Positions 35,608 through 45,200 of a stretch of DNA of 64,000 bases are shown piece by piece. Source of the DNA: Dysgonomonas gadei ATCC BAA-286 (GTDB lineage Bacteria; Bacteroidota; Bacteroidia; Bacteroidales; Dysgonomonadaceae); contig NZ_GL891980.1 in assembly GCF_000213555.1 (NCBI RefSeq), positions 618,946-682,945 on the forward strand. Direction: 5' to 3'. Every line of letters starts with the position of its first letter. Position 1 is the first letter of the stretch. The position numbers were made by a program, and so were the translations under genes. The notes beneath the pieces were generated by a model, which was not told the origin of the DNA, searched no databases, and was given only the letters and a program-made list of their open reading frames with translations.

Positions 35608-37353
35608 ATGAACAAACGATTTTTAAATGTGCTCCTATGTGGAGTCATGCTTTTTTCAACAGGTATTTTCTCATCATGTGGTGAAGACGTCGATGACCTG
35701 AAATCAAGAGTATCAGTATTAGAAGTTGCAGTTGCGGATCTCAAAGATCAGCTGTCAAATGCAATGACAACCGGTGCAACCATTGTAAAGGTAGAAGAAG
35801 CCAATGGCACTTATACTTTAACTTTGAGTGATGGTAAAGTTATTACAATTAAACCGGGTACCGGTAGCGGAGCAAATATTACTGTAGAAAAAAATGAGAA
35901 AAATGTAATTATTACTGTGGATGAAACTGAATATGTACTACCTATTGGTTCGGCAGTAAACTCATTAATCTACAGTCCTGAAACTACTGACGGTATCGTC
36001 AATATAGGTAATACAAGCATTACCGTAAACTTTTTGGCTACACCGGCTATCACTTCCGCTAATTTAGAGAGTGCCACTTTCGATATAGCAGAAGCCCACC
36101 AACTCAAAGTAGGAGGCAATGGCTTGTTCAAAGTCGACGGCGATGTAACGCTTGAGGGCGATTTCATTAAAGTTCCTATCAAAGCTCTTGGTGTAGAAGC
36201 GAGCAAATCGTATGCCGTGGCAATCTATATGACTATCAACGGTACTACGGCTATCAGCTCCAATTACTTTACTGTAAAAGTTTCCGACGACTATTCTTTC
36301 AATAGTGAAGAACTTGTTACCCCTACTTTCTCTAATGCAATTACTGACGCAACAGAAGTATCACCAGGCTTCTGGACAGCTACTCTACCCGAAACTGATG
36401 CTGTCAGCTTCCTGAATGAATTCAACTTCAATACACTTGTTTCCCTTCCTTCAATTAACGCGGCAGACCTGCGTTTCGAATTGGGAGTGAAAGCTAATCA
36501 GAATGGTAATGTGCAAGATAGGTATGACTTCTTAAAAAGTTGTCTAACCGCAAATGGCGCATGGAAAATGCAAGGCCGTCCAGGTTCAAACTTTAATAAA
36601 AAAGAAGGTGATGCAAAACCTGACGGTGTATTGATTAATGTCGTAGTTAACGATGTGATAAAAGCTAAAATATACTGGAAAGTCATTGATCCATTGGCAA
36701 ATATTGATTTCCACGGTGGATTAGTGAATTTCAGTGAACACATGGAATACGGTAATCCTGGAGTTGACGGTACAGGCGTTGGCGAAGGTGAAGGAATCAT
36801 CGTGAATCCGGGTGTAAACAGCATCGATTTGGCGAGAACTTTAATTGGAGGCAAACTGTCTTTGGTACATGGTAATGGCATGAAGTTCCTGAATGCTTTG
36901 AAAGCGTATTCAGTAAAATTGGGAGAGGAGGACTTAGTTATGAGCGATGGTACTAAATTGGTAGTGACTAACGTCGGCAAAAAATACACAAAATTCTCTC
37001 GTGGACTGAATTGGTTCAATATCCAAACATCAATCGCAAAATCACAACGCAGGAACTGGACGATGTCCGATGATGAAAAAAAGGCTCTCGCACAATCCGA
37101 TTGTAATGGAGAAATTGTTACAGGTTGGGACGGACTTCCAGGTGAGGACATGACTGCAAAAGGCTTGAATATCACATCCGATGGTTTCTTCAAAACAACA
37201 ACAGCTTATGGTGGATGGGCCCTTCGTGTAGGTATGGGACTCGAATTCGAATATGACTACGGAATGAAACCAATTAGTAACGGATGTTTGGTATTCCTTT
37301 GGATCAACCGTCGCACCAGTGCGGAGAACGTAGTAGATGTTGCTCCAAGATAA
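35608..37353 (+). CDS. Surface lipoprotein with N-terminal coiled coil and DUF4988-like domain
   Basis: About 581 residues from the ATG at 35608, where the lipoprotein signal ends at Cys24 (GIFSSCGEDVDD). The ATG at 35578 is in frame but adds ten residues before the signal. Residues 25-55 form a heptad coiled coil (DDLKSRVSVLEVAVADLKDQL), followed by GTYTLTLSDGKVITI, the DUF4988 pattern. The remaining 450 residues are beta-rich and I recognise no enzyme motif. As the first gene of the SusCD operon it may be a glycan-binding surface protein, though those usually follow SusD. The position before SusC is unusual. Confidence 0.8.
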   Translation: MNKRFLNVLLCGVMLFSTGIFSSCGEDVDDLKSRVSVLEVAVADLKDQLSNAMTTGATIVKVEEANGTYTLTLSDGKVITIKPGTGSGANITVEKNEKNVIITVDETEYVLPIGSAVNSLIYSPETTDGIVNIGNTSITVNFLATPAITSANLESATFDIAEAHQLKVGGNGLFKVDGDVTLEGDFIKVPIKALGVEASKSYAVAIYMTINGTTAISSNYFTVKVSDDYSFNSEELVTPTFSNAITDATEVSPGFWTATLPETDAVSFLNEFNFNTLVSLPSINAADLRFELGVKANQNGNVQDRYDFLKSCLTANGAWKMQGRPGSNFNKKEGDAKPDGVLINVVVNDVIKAKIYWKVIDPLANIDFHGGLVNFSEHMEYGNPGVDGTGVGEGEGIIVNPGVNSIDLARTLIGGKLSLVHGNGMKFLNALKAYSVKLGEEDLVMSDGTKLVVTNVGKKYTKFSRGLNWFNIQTSIAKSQRRNWTMSDDEKKALAQSDCNGEIVTGWDGLPGEDMTAKGLNITSDGFFKTTTAYGGWALRVGMGLEFEYDYGMKPISNGCLVFLWINRRTSAENVVDVAPR

Positions 37354-37389
37354 TAATCTTTTGGATATATCATATATGAAATACTCTCT

Positions 37390-37407
37390 TCTCCCCGCAT
37401 GGGGAGA
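37390..37407 (+). promoter_or_regulatory. Hairpin between the DUF4988 gene and susC
   Basis: TCTCCCC-GCAT-GGGGAGA forms a compact stem with a 4-nt loop, extendable at its base with a bulge. It is followed by GGTCTTTCT rather than a clean U-tract. It could attenuate read-through or protect a processed mRNA end. Confidence 0.45.
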
Positions 37408-37465
37408 GAGGTCTTTCTATCGCAAATAGAAATCATATTTCCGATTAATAATTTAAAATTATATC

Positions 37466-40400
37466 ATGAAAGATAGTAACTCAAAAACATATGGAAAAAG
37501 CGCGTCGGCCTCGTGGAGGTTTATTATAGTCGCGTTTTTATGCCTCCTGGTGGCATTGCCTGCTTCAGCGCAGCTCCGGATGGTTCAGGGGATGGTCGTT
37601 GATGCCTCAGAAGAACCAGTCATCGGAGCCACTGTAACAGTCAATGGAAACGCTACCCGTGGTACAATGACCGACTTGGACGGTACTTTCAAAATAGAGG
37701 CATCGAAAGAAGAAAAACTGACAATCTCATTCATTGGCTATCAAACGGTTGTGGTAACAGCCGACAAAACTGACCTGAAAATCACATTACAGGAAAATAG
37801 CAAAGAATTGGAAGAAGTAGTCGTTGTAGGCTATGGTACACAAAAGAAGGTAACACTGACAGGTGCGGTTTCCGCGATAAACAGTAAAGAAATCGCTGTT
37901 ACCAAGAATGAAAATGTGGTCAACATGCTTTCAGGTAAGATACCGGGTGTGCGCATCTCTCAGAATAGTTCGGCGCCAGGGGATTTTGACAGCAAAATTG
38001 ACATCCGCGGTATGGGCGAACCTCTGATCGTAGTCGATGGAATTCCCCGTGATAAAGGATACTTTTCCCGTATGGATGCCAATGAAATAGAAAGCGTATC
38101 CGTATTGAAAGATGGTACGGCAGCTATTTATGGTGTTCGTGCCGCCAATGGCGTTATTCTGGTTACAACCAAGCGTGGTGATTCCACCAACGGCAAGTTT
38201 GACATCACGTTCTCTGCCAATTTAGGCTGGCAACAGTTCCTCTATGTACCCGAAACATCAAGTGCGACAGACCATATGTTACTGACCAACGAAAAAAGAT
38301 ACAACGATTTTAACGGCAACTATCCCATTCGCACTACTCCTCAATATACCTGGGAAGAAATGCTGGAATACAGCACCGGCCGCAAAAAAAGTACCAACTG
38401 GAACGATGAGTTGTTCAAGAACAATGTGCCACAATCTCAATACAACATCAGTATGGATGGCGGATCGGATAAAGTGAAGTATTTCTTCAATCTGGGCTAC
38501 ATCAAACAAGAAGGAGCATACAGAAGCGGTTCCCTGAACTATGACCGTTGGAACTTCCGAAGCAATGTGGACGCACAAATTACCAAACGGCTGAAAGCCG
38601 CGGTACAGTTGAGTGGTTATATGGATGAGAAGAACCAGCCACTCACCGATATATGGACAGTATACAAAAAAGCGTGGAGCTATCGCCCAACGGCTGAAGC
38701 ATGGCTGGATGGCGATCATAGTATGCCTGCTTTCAACGAGCAAATGCCGGTAGCAGGTTATATGGATAATCCTGTAGCTCAAACCAACAGTGATTTTGCC
38801 GGTTTCCGCCGCGAAAAACGGAATAACTTTAATGGTTCTTTGGCACTGACTTATGATATTCCGGGCGTAGAGGGATTAAATGCGAAAGCATTCTATAGCT
38901 ACGACTATTATTCTACAAATAATACAGAATACAAACGTACACACAATCTGTATCAACGGTTAGGAAATGGGACTATAGAACCTATCGTTCAGAATGCCGA
39001 CAGTTATCTGAGACGACGCACCGATCCGGCTTATGGGACAGTAATGCAATTATCATTGAACTATGCCCATAAATTCGGCGATCACAACATCAACGCTATG
39101 GTGCTGTTCGAGGAGCAATACAATAACTATGATAACTTCTATGGGCAGCGTGACATGCTTCTCGATGGTGAATACCTTATTTACGGTGAAGCCGAAGGCC
39201 AAACAGCGTTTTCCGACGGTGGCGGTATTTGGGATGTGGTTCGTCAAGCAGTTGTAGGAAGAGCTAATTATGACTACAAAGGCCGTTATATAGCAGACTT
39301 TGCTTTCCGTTACGATGGATCATCCCGTTTTCCGTCCGGGTCGCGTTGGGGATTCTTCCCTACAGCATCTCTCGGCTGGCGCATCAGTGAGGAGCCATTT
39401 ATGAAAGAATGGATTTCATACTTAAACAACCTTAAGTTGCGTGGATCTTACGGACGAATGGGGGACGATGGCGGCGCAGGCAACTATCCTCCTACGGTAG
39501 TGGGTTATGAACTGAATGGCAGGAAACTCGGTTGGATTTATAACGGAGCTCTCATGGGCGGATTAACGCCTACGGCTATCCCAAATCCTGACCTAACCTG
39601 GTACACCATAGACACTTGGGACTTTGGTCTTGATTTCGACCTTTGGAACTCAAAACTCACAGGTACATTCGATGTATTCAAACGTAGCCGGAACGGACTG
39701 TTAGCAAGAAGCACATCCGTTATTCCAGGCACGGTAGGTGCTTCCATGCCTTTGGAAAATATCGAAAGTGATGAAACATTCGGTTGGGAAATCAGTCTGG
39801 GACATAATAACAAGATAGACGACATTACTTATTGGGTAAATGGTCAGATTTCAGCCACGAAGAATCGTTGGGATTATAGAATCGATTCTCCGGCACAAAA
39901 CTCAATGGACAATTGGCGTCGTTGGCAGACATCCGGTCGTAACAAAGATATCTGGGCTACCTACAAGGAAGGGGGAAGATTCACCAGTTACGATCAAATC
40001 CGCTATCATAACACTACCGGAGGTAATTACGGCCAAGGTTCGCTGCCGGGAGACTATTGGTACGAAGACTGGAACGGTGATGGAGTTATTAACGACCAGG
40101 ACAACCATCCGGTGGCTACTTACAACCTGCCGGTATTCAACTATGGTATCACAATGGGAGCCGCATGGAAAGGTGTAGACTTTTCTATGAACTGGCAAGG
40201 TTCAGCAGGTGTATACAATCAATACACTGAAGTATTTGCCGAAGTAGGTGCATTCGGAGGCGCTATTCTGGATATCTACAAGGACCGTTGGCATACAGCT
40301 AACGCGACAGATGATCCCTGGAACCCGAATACCCAATGGGAAGAGGGGCTCTATCCGGCTACCGGCCGTCCTTTTGGCTCAGGTACAACCGGTATTAAAA

Positions 40401-40657
40401 ATACTTCATATATACGTCTGAAAACATTGGAAGTAGGTTATACACTACCCAAACCCTTGATTAGCAAAATGGGTATCAAAAACCTTCGTGTATACCTGAA
40501 TGCCTACAACCTATTGACTATAACAGGCTTGGACAATATTGACCCTGAGCGTCCGGGGGCTAAGGGAGGTTCCAATAATAATGATGAGCAAGGTGTTTTA
40601 TTTTATAATTATCCGGTGAACCGCACCTTCAATGTAGGTGCTACAATTAAATTCTAA
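37466..40657 (+). CDS. susC: SusC/RagA-type TonB-dependent outer membrane transporter
   Basis: 1063 residues. Signal peptide to ASAQ, then a carboxypeptidase-like CNA-B domain (VQGMVVDASEEPVIGATVTV). The SusC signature EEVVVVGYGTQKKVTLTGAVS precedes the plug (IDIRGMGEPLIVVDGIPRD, SVLKDGTAAIYGVRAANGVI). A 22-strand barrel follows and ends in FNVGATIKF with a terminal Phe. It imports oligosaccharides released at the surface, together with SusD as lid. SusD starts immediately after its stop codon. Confidence 0.97.
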   Translation: MKDSNSKTYGKSASASWRFIIVAFLCLLVALPASAQLRMVQGMVVDASEEPVIGATVTVNGNATRGTMTDLDGTFKIEASKEEKLTISFIGYQTVVVTADKTDLKITLQENSKELEEVVVVGYGTQKKVTLTGAVSAINSKEIAVTKNENVVNMLSGKIPGVRISQNSSAPGDFDSKIDIRGMGEPLIVVDGIPRDKGYFSRMDANEIESVSVLKDGTAAIYGVRAANGVILVTTKRGDSTNGKFDITFSANLGWQQFLYVPETSSATDHMLLTNEKRYNDFNGNYPIRTTPQYTWEEMLEYSTGRKKSTNWNDELFKNNVPQSQYNISMDGGSDKVKYFFNLGYIKQEGAYRSGSLNYDRWNFRSNVDAQITKRLKAAVQLSGYMDEKNQPLTDIWTVYKKAWSYRPTAEAWLDGDHSMPAFNEQMPVAGYMDNPVAQTNSDFAGFRREKRNNFNGSLALTYDIPGVEGLNAKAFYSYDYYSTNNTEYKRTHNLYQRLGNGTIEPIVQNADSYLRRRTDPAYGTVMQLSLNYAHKFGDHNINAMVLFEEQYNNYDNFYGQRDMLLDGEYLIYGEAEGQTAFSDGGGIWDVVRQAVVGRANYDYKGRYIADFAFRYDGSSRFPSGSRWGFFPTASLGWRISEEPFMKEWISYLNNLKLRGSYGRMGDDGGAGNYPPTVVGYELNGRKLGWIYNGALMGGLTPTAIPNPDLTWYTIDTWDFGLDFDLWNSKLTGTFDVFKRSRNGLLARSTSVIPGTVGASMPLENIESDETFGWEISLGHNNKIDDITYWVNGQISATKNRWDYRIDSPAQNSMDNWRRWQTSGRNKDIWATYKEGGRFTSYDQIRYHNTTGGNYGQGSLPGDYWYEDWNGDGVINDQDNHPVATYNLPVFNYGITMGAAWKGVDFSMNWQGSAGVYNQYTEVFAEVGAFGGAILDIYKDRWHTANATDDPWNPNTQWEEGLYPATGRPFGSGTTGIKNTSYIRLKTLEVGYTLPKPLISKMGIKNLRVYLNAYNLLTITGLDNIDPERPGAKGGSNNNDEQGVLFYNYPVNRTFNVGATIKF

Positions 40658-40673
40658 CATGAAAGGACAGAAT

Positions 40674-42686
40674 ATGAAAACATTCAAATATATATGTATA
40701 GCAGCGTTAACACTCACCATGGGTTCCTGCTATGACATGGATCTGGAGCCGAAAGGAATCATTGGGGAAAATGTCCTGTTGACTTCTGACAATGGTATCA
40801 AAAAGTATTTCGCTGTCACTTATCAGGACCTTCCCATCGAAGACTTTAACTATAATCATACAGGGTCTGATGGCAGTGGAAAGGGGTATGCGACCGTCAA
40901 TCAGGATGGTTGGCATACAGGCAATAAATGGACAGCACAAAAGGGTAGCCCGGCTTCCGCTGCTCTCGAAGCATTAGGCCGCGGTACATCCTATGGTGAT
41001 GGTTGGGGATATTGGCCTTACGACCGTATCCGTGACATCAACAATTTCATTGCGGTTTTTCCGAATTATAGAGACAGTTATTCGACCGAAGAAGAATATA
41101 ATTCTTACCTGGGCGAAGCTCACTTCCTGCGTGCGTTTTATTATTTTGGAATGGTGAAACGCTATGGTGGAGTACCTATTGTAAAAGAAGTGTTGAACCC
41201 TACTGCTGGCGAAGCATTGCTACAACCACGCAATACAGAGTACGAATGCTGGAAGTTTATCTACGAAGATCTGAAATTTGCGATGGAAAATGCTGCTGAC
41301 AAAAGCAAGTATGAACCAGGTCGCGCCAATCGCTACGCTGCTGCCGCCCTAATGTCACGAGCTATGTTGTATGCCGGATGTGCGGCTAAATATGGTAGCT
41401 ACATCAATGTAAGCGGTCCGGCTGTCAGCAGTGGACTGATGAGCATTCCTGCGGATAAAGCGGAAGAATTTTTCCAATATGCATACGATGCTTGTAAGTT
41501 TATTCAGGAAGGTGGCTATACGCTGCATGGAGCAGGCGCCGCAGATGCTGCTGCCAAAGAAAAAGCATATGTAGAAGTCTTCCTGAATGATAATAAGGCA
41601 GACGAGGATATTTTTGTGAAACAATATACAGCAGTGGCCGATGCCATTTGGGATACAAGTTTATTCCATTGCTGGGACGGAATGGTGTTGCCTTTGAGTA
41701 TGATTGGCGGTGGAGCGGCAGGAGCGGCTTTGCAACCGACATGGGAACTCATGAAATTGTATGAGGTGCCTGCCATCATCGACGCAGATGGCAAACCGGT
41801 TCGTTTCGACAGTCCGGAAGAGCTTTGGAATAACGGGGAAATGGAACCTCGCTGCCGTGCTAATTTCTACTTCACCGGAATGACTGAACCGGGCTCCGGC
41901 AAAAAGGTAGACATCCAGGCAGGTGTTTATACAGAATATCCGGGAACAGCAGCTGACGGCACTGCCGAGATTGGAGGAAGCCGCAACGACTATACCGACA
42001 GATATCGTATCAGAGCCCAGCGGGCAGGCGAAAGCCGGAATATTGGCGGTAAAATGGTGAGAGTGAGTGGACAGGACGGCTTGGGTGAAGGACTTGGCGA
42101 CGAAGGATATACCCGTTCGGGAGCGTTTATTCGTAAGTATACAGACCCCGCTGCCGCTGCCGCCAGCCGCGTATTATTCGGCAGTAAACAACCTTGGAAA
42201 GTATTCCGTTACGGAGAAGTGCTTTGCAACTGGGCGGAAGCCGCTTATGAGTTGGGTACGCTGAGAAATGACAACAATCTGAAAAAAGAAGCATTCGTAT
42301 ATGTGAACCAAATCCGTTCACGTGCCGGCGCTCATCCTCATGAGATGGTAACCAACCCGGAAGATATAGGTACGTCGCTCTACGGATTCGCCATTGACGA
42401 AAACCTGAAATATATCCGTGACGAACGTGCTCGTGAGCTGTGCTTCGAGAACCAACGTCTTTTCGACCTGCGTCGTTGGAGAGTGGCCGACATCGATTTC
42501 CTTAATGGGAAATTCGGACATACCTTACTTCCTTATTATGTACTGAATGAAGACAAATGGATATACCTGAACGAGGTAGAAACCATAGCCCGTACAGTGA
42601 CATTCGAAAGAAGATGGTATTATGAACAAATACCGGGGGGAGAAATTGGAAAAAATCCGAATTTGGTACGTAATGATGGTTATTAA
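40674..42686 (+). CDS. susD: SusD/RagB-type glycan-binding lipoprotein
   Basis: About 670 residues from the ATG at 40674, preceded by AAAGGA as a ribosome site; the upstream ATG at 40659 is an alternative. A lipobox ends at Cys19 (TMGSC). The TPR-based SusD fold is shown by YNSYLGEAHFLRAFYYFGMVKRYGGVPIV and, near the end, YIRDERARELCFENQRLFDLRRWR, both family hallmarks. It is somewhat longer than most SusD proteins. It forms the lid of the SusC transporter. Confidence 0.96.
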   Translation: MKTFKYICIAALTLTMGSCYDMDLEPKGIIGENVLLTSDNGIKKYFAVTYQDLPIEDFNYNHTGSDGSGKGYATVNQDGWHTGNKWTAQKGSPASAALEALGRGTSYGDGWGYWPYDRIRDINNFIAVFPNYRDSYSTEEEYNSYLGEAHFLRAFYYFGMVKRYGGVPIVKEVLNPTAGEALLQPRNTEYECWKFIYEDLKFAMENAADKSKYEPGRANRYAAAALMSRAMLYAGCAAKYGSYINVSGPAVSSGLMSIPADKAEEFFQYAYDACKFIQEGGYTLHGAGAADAAAKEKAYVEVFLNDNKADEDIFVKQYTAVADAIWDTSLFHCWDGMVLPLSMIGGGAAGAALQPTWELMKLYEVPAIIDADGKPVRFDSPEELWNNGEMEPRCRANFYFTGMTEPGSGKKVDIQAGVYTEYPGTAADGTAEIGGSRNDYTDRYRIRAQRAGESRNIGGKMVRVSGQDGLGEGLGDEGYTRSGAFIRKYTDPAAAAASRVLFGSKQPWKVFRYGEVLCNWAEAAYELGTLRNDNNLKKEAFVYVNQIRSRAGAHPHEMVTNPEDIGTSLYGFAIDENLKYIRDERARELCFENQRLFDLRRWRVADIDFLNGKFGHTLLPYYVLNEDKWIYLNEVETIARTVTFERRWYYEQIPGGEIGKNPNLVRNDGY

Positions 42687-42715
42687 TGGAAATAAATGAA
42701 CTAAAATACTTGAAT

Positions 42716-43462
42716 ATGAAAAAAGTAATATATAGTCTGCTTGTGGGCGTGTCGGCACTGTTGGCAACTTCGTGTATGGAAGTTGATAACTTTGATGAAC
42801 CTGATGCCCATTTCACCGGACGTATTATCGATTCGACTACGGGCCAGAATATTCTTGCCGATCAGGGTGAAAATCGTATCCGTATATGGGAGAAGAGTTA
42901 TAGTCTCAATCCCGCTAATCAGGATATCCCCGTGAAACAGGATGGAACTTTCAATAATACGAAGCTCTTCAAAGGTACATATGACGTAGTTCCCGAAGGA
43001 GCTTGGTGGCCTTGCGATACAATACGGGTAGGGATTGGAAAGAAGTTAGAACAAAATTTTGAAGTGACCCCTTACCTGACAATGTTTGATTTCCAAATGG
43101 AATATGTCAATGATTCACTGACAATGTCGTGCCGTTTCGACGCTCCTATCAAAACGGGACTGCCAAATATCAGGGATATCAGGCCGTTTCTTAGCTTGAA
43201 TCAATTCTGTGGTGCCGGCAATTCGATCAGTTATTATAACACCCCGGAAGACGCTAATGGCGATCCTCTATATTGGAAAAGCATCATGACAAGCTGGGCA
43301 AACATACCTAAGTTACAAGATGGGAAGAGCCAGGTTTATAGCTTTAGGCTACCTGTCAAACCTGGTTATATTTATTTCGCCCGTATGGGTGCCAGAGTAA
43401 ATGATACTCAACAGAAATATAATTATACAGAGATCAAAATGATTGAAATCCCGAGTAAATAA
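42716..43462 (+). CDS. DUF3823-type surface lipoprotein
   Basis: About 248 residues from the ATG at 42716 (MKKVIYSLLVG), with lipobox Cys20 (LLATSC). A preceding in-frame ATG at 42686 overlaps the SusD stop and would put ten residues before the signal. The body starts with a CNA-B-like strand set (AHFTGRIIDSTTGQNILADQ, then FKGTYDVVPEGAWWP), the DUF3823 pattern seen downstream of many SusD genes. It is presumably a surface glycan-binding or structural partner of SusCD. Confidence 0.85.
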   Translation: MKKVIYSLLVGVSALLATSCMEVDNFDEPDAHFTGRIIDSTTGQNILADQGENRIRIWEKSYSLNPANQDIPVKQDGTFNNTKLFKGTYDVVPEGAWWPCDTIRVGIGKKLEQNFEVTPYLTMFDFQMEYVNDSLTMSCRFDAPIKTGLPNIRDIRPFLSLNQFCGAGNSISYYNTPEDANGDPLYWKSIMTSWANIPKLQDGKSQVYSFRLPVKPGYIYFARMGARVNDTQQKYNYTEIKMIEIPSK

Positions 43463-43500
43463 AGGTAATATAAGGTGATTTAGATTATTCTCAAAATGTT

Positions 43501-43540
43501 ACCGGGAGGGATGACATAAAAAGAAAGACTCTCTCCCGGT
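43501..43540 (+). terminator. Hairpin after the DUF3823 gene, possibly an internal attenuator
   Basis: ACCGGGAG (43501-43508) pairs with CTCCCGGT (43533-43540) around a 24-nt loop, followed by TCTTTACTTTTT. The surrounding 224-bp gap shows no clear second promoter, so this probably lowers rather than ends transcription into the enzyme genes. Confidence 0.5.
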
Positions 43541-43686
43541 TCTTTACTTTTTACAATGGTTCGTTATTAAATAGAGTAAATGGCGGGGTACAAATAGACA
43601 ATGAAAAGTGCTTGTATATATTGATATATTACAGCTATTTATTCAAAATTTATAACAAACTAATATTTATGATAAAGATGAAATAT

Positions 43687-45195
43687 ATGAAACTAAACAA
43701 GATATTATTGGGAGGTCTGTTATTATTCGCAACCTCTTGTAACAGCGGAGATGACGACTATATTCCACCCGCAATAGAGCCGGATCCGAAGCCGAATCCA
43801 CCTGTAGAAGAGGTATATAACGACCTTGGCTTTGCCCCGCATGAGGACGGCAAGCCTTTCGATACATACCGGGGATTGGTGATGGCTGGTTATCAAGGAT
43901 GGTTTGGCGCACCCGGAGACGGATGTCCACATGCCGACCATGCAAATACCGAGTGGTATCACTATCGGGAGAATGACATGTTTAAGCCTGGCGTGTTACG
44001 AAACAAAATCGATTTCTGGCCGGATATGAGCGAATATACAGTTCAGTATACACCCGGAGACGATGGTACACCCGGTCGGTCAGAACATTTTTTCTATCCC
44101 AATGGAGAAAAGGCTACCGTATATAGCGCTTATGATGAATCGAGCGTATTGCTCCATTTCAAATGGATGAAGGAATACGGTCTCGATGGAGTATTTATGC
44201 AACGATTTGTGGGTGAGGTAATAAACAACCATGATGGAAAGACTCATTTCGATAAAGTACTGGAGTCTGCCATGAAAGGGTCTAACACTTATCAGCGCGC
44301 CATCTGCGTAATGTACGACCTGGGTGGATACGAGCCTAATAAGAATAACACTACAGCTGCTGTTTTGGCCGATGCAAAAGCTATCATGGACAAATATCAG
44401 TTACTGAATAGGGAAGCCAAACAGAAATACTACCTCTACCATGACGGCAAGCCGTTGATTACTTTGTGGGGTGTAGGTTTCAATGACGGCCGGCCTTACA
44501 GTCTTACCGATGTGGAAGGATTGATGAATGGATTGAAGGAAATGGGCTACAACATTATGTTGGGTGTTCCTACTTACTGGCGCGAAAGGCGGAACGATGC
44601 TTTACCTGATGCTAAATTACACGATCTGATCAAAGCTGCCAAAGTGATCATGCCGTGGTTTGTGGGTCGTTATGATAATAATAATTTTCCGAACTTCCAT
44701 AGTTTAATTGAGCAAGATGTCAAATGGTGTAAAGAGAATGGAGTAGACTATGCTCCGCTTTGTTTCCCCGGCTCTGCCGACCGCAATATGCATCCGAATA
44801 ACACAGTTCAACCGCGCCTGGGTGGTACGTTCCTTTGGAATCAGATGTATCATGGTATCAAGTCGGGAGCTCAGATGCTCTACATTGCTATGTTTGATGA
44901 AATAGATGAAGGCACGGCTATTTATAAATGCCTCAATCAATCGAAGGTACCGGGTAATACAGCAGATCAGGATTATTATGTGGTGTTCCAGAATGGTGGG
45001 TATCGAATGACTTCCACTATGGTAGAAGGCCTGACAGGAAATGATTGGTGCAAAAAAGCTTCGGAACTCAATGTTACCTTCACAGGTATCGAAGACAATC
45101 TGCCTACCGACCACTATCTGTGGCTCACTGCAGAAGGCAAAAAGATGCTGCGCGGAGAAATCCCTTTGAAATCTACCTGGCCTGCCAGAAAATAA
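43687..45195 (+). CDS. Surface lipoprotein glycoside hydrolase, GH71/99-like
   Basis: About 502 residues from the ATG at 43687 (MKLNKILLGG), with a lipobox at Cys18 (FATSC). In-frame ATGs at 43612, 43669 and 43678 are possible but spoil the signal. A Pro-rich linker (about 25-45) leads to the catalytic domain with YRGLVMAGYQGWFGAPGDG, HFKWMKEYGLDGVFMQRF, VMYDLGG, MLGVPTYWRERRN and MFDEIDEGTAIYKC. These blocks match the protein at 24714-25991. This copy is larger and lipid-anchored, the other soluble, so one may act at the surface and the other in the periplasm. It sits in the SusCD operon. Confidence 0.87.
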   Translation: MKLNKILLGGLLLFATSCNSGDDDYIPPAIEPDPKPNPPVEEVYNDLGFAPHEDGKPFDTYRGLVMAGYQGWFGAPGDGCPHADHANTEWYHYRENDMFKPGVLRNKIDFWPDMSEYTVQYTPGDDGTPGRSEHFFYPNGEKATVYSAYDESSVLLHFKWMKEYGLDGVFMQRFVGEVINNHDGKTHFDKVLESAMKGSNTYQRAICVMYDLGGYEPNKNNTTAAVLADAKAIMDKYQLLNREAKQKYYLYHDGKPLITLWGVGFNDGRPYSLTDVEGLMNGLKEMGYNIMLGVPTYWRERRNDALPDAKLHDLIKAAKVIMPWFVGRYDNNNFPNFHSLIEQDVKWCKENGVDYAPLCFPGSADRNMHPNNTVQPRLGGTFLWNQMYHGIKSGAQMLYIAMFDEIDEGTAIYKCLNQSKVPGNTADQDYYVVFQNGGYRMTSTMVEGLTGNDWCKKASELNVTFTGIEDNLPTDHYLWLTAEGKKMLRGEIPLKSTWPARK

Positions 45196-45200
45196 GACTT

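Noticed and set aside
45045..45200. Upstream extension of the CBM6-GH43 reading frame
   Set aside because: It overlaps the end of the GH71/99-like gene in another frame, and the ATG at 45201 gives a perfect lipoprotein signal.
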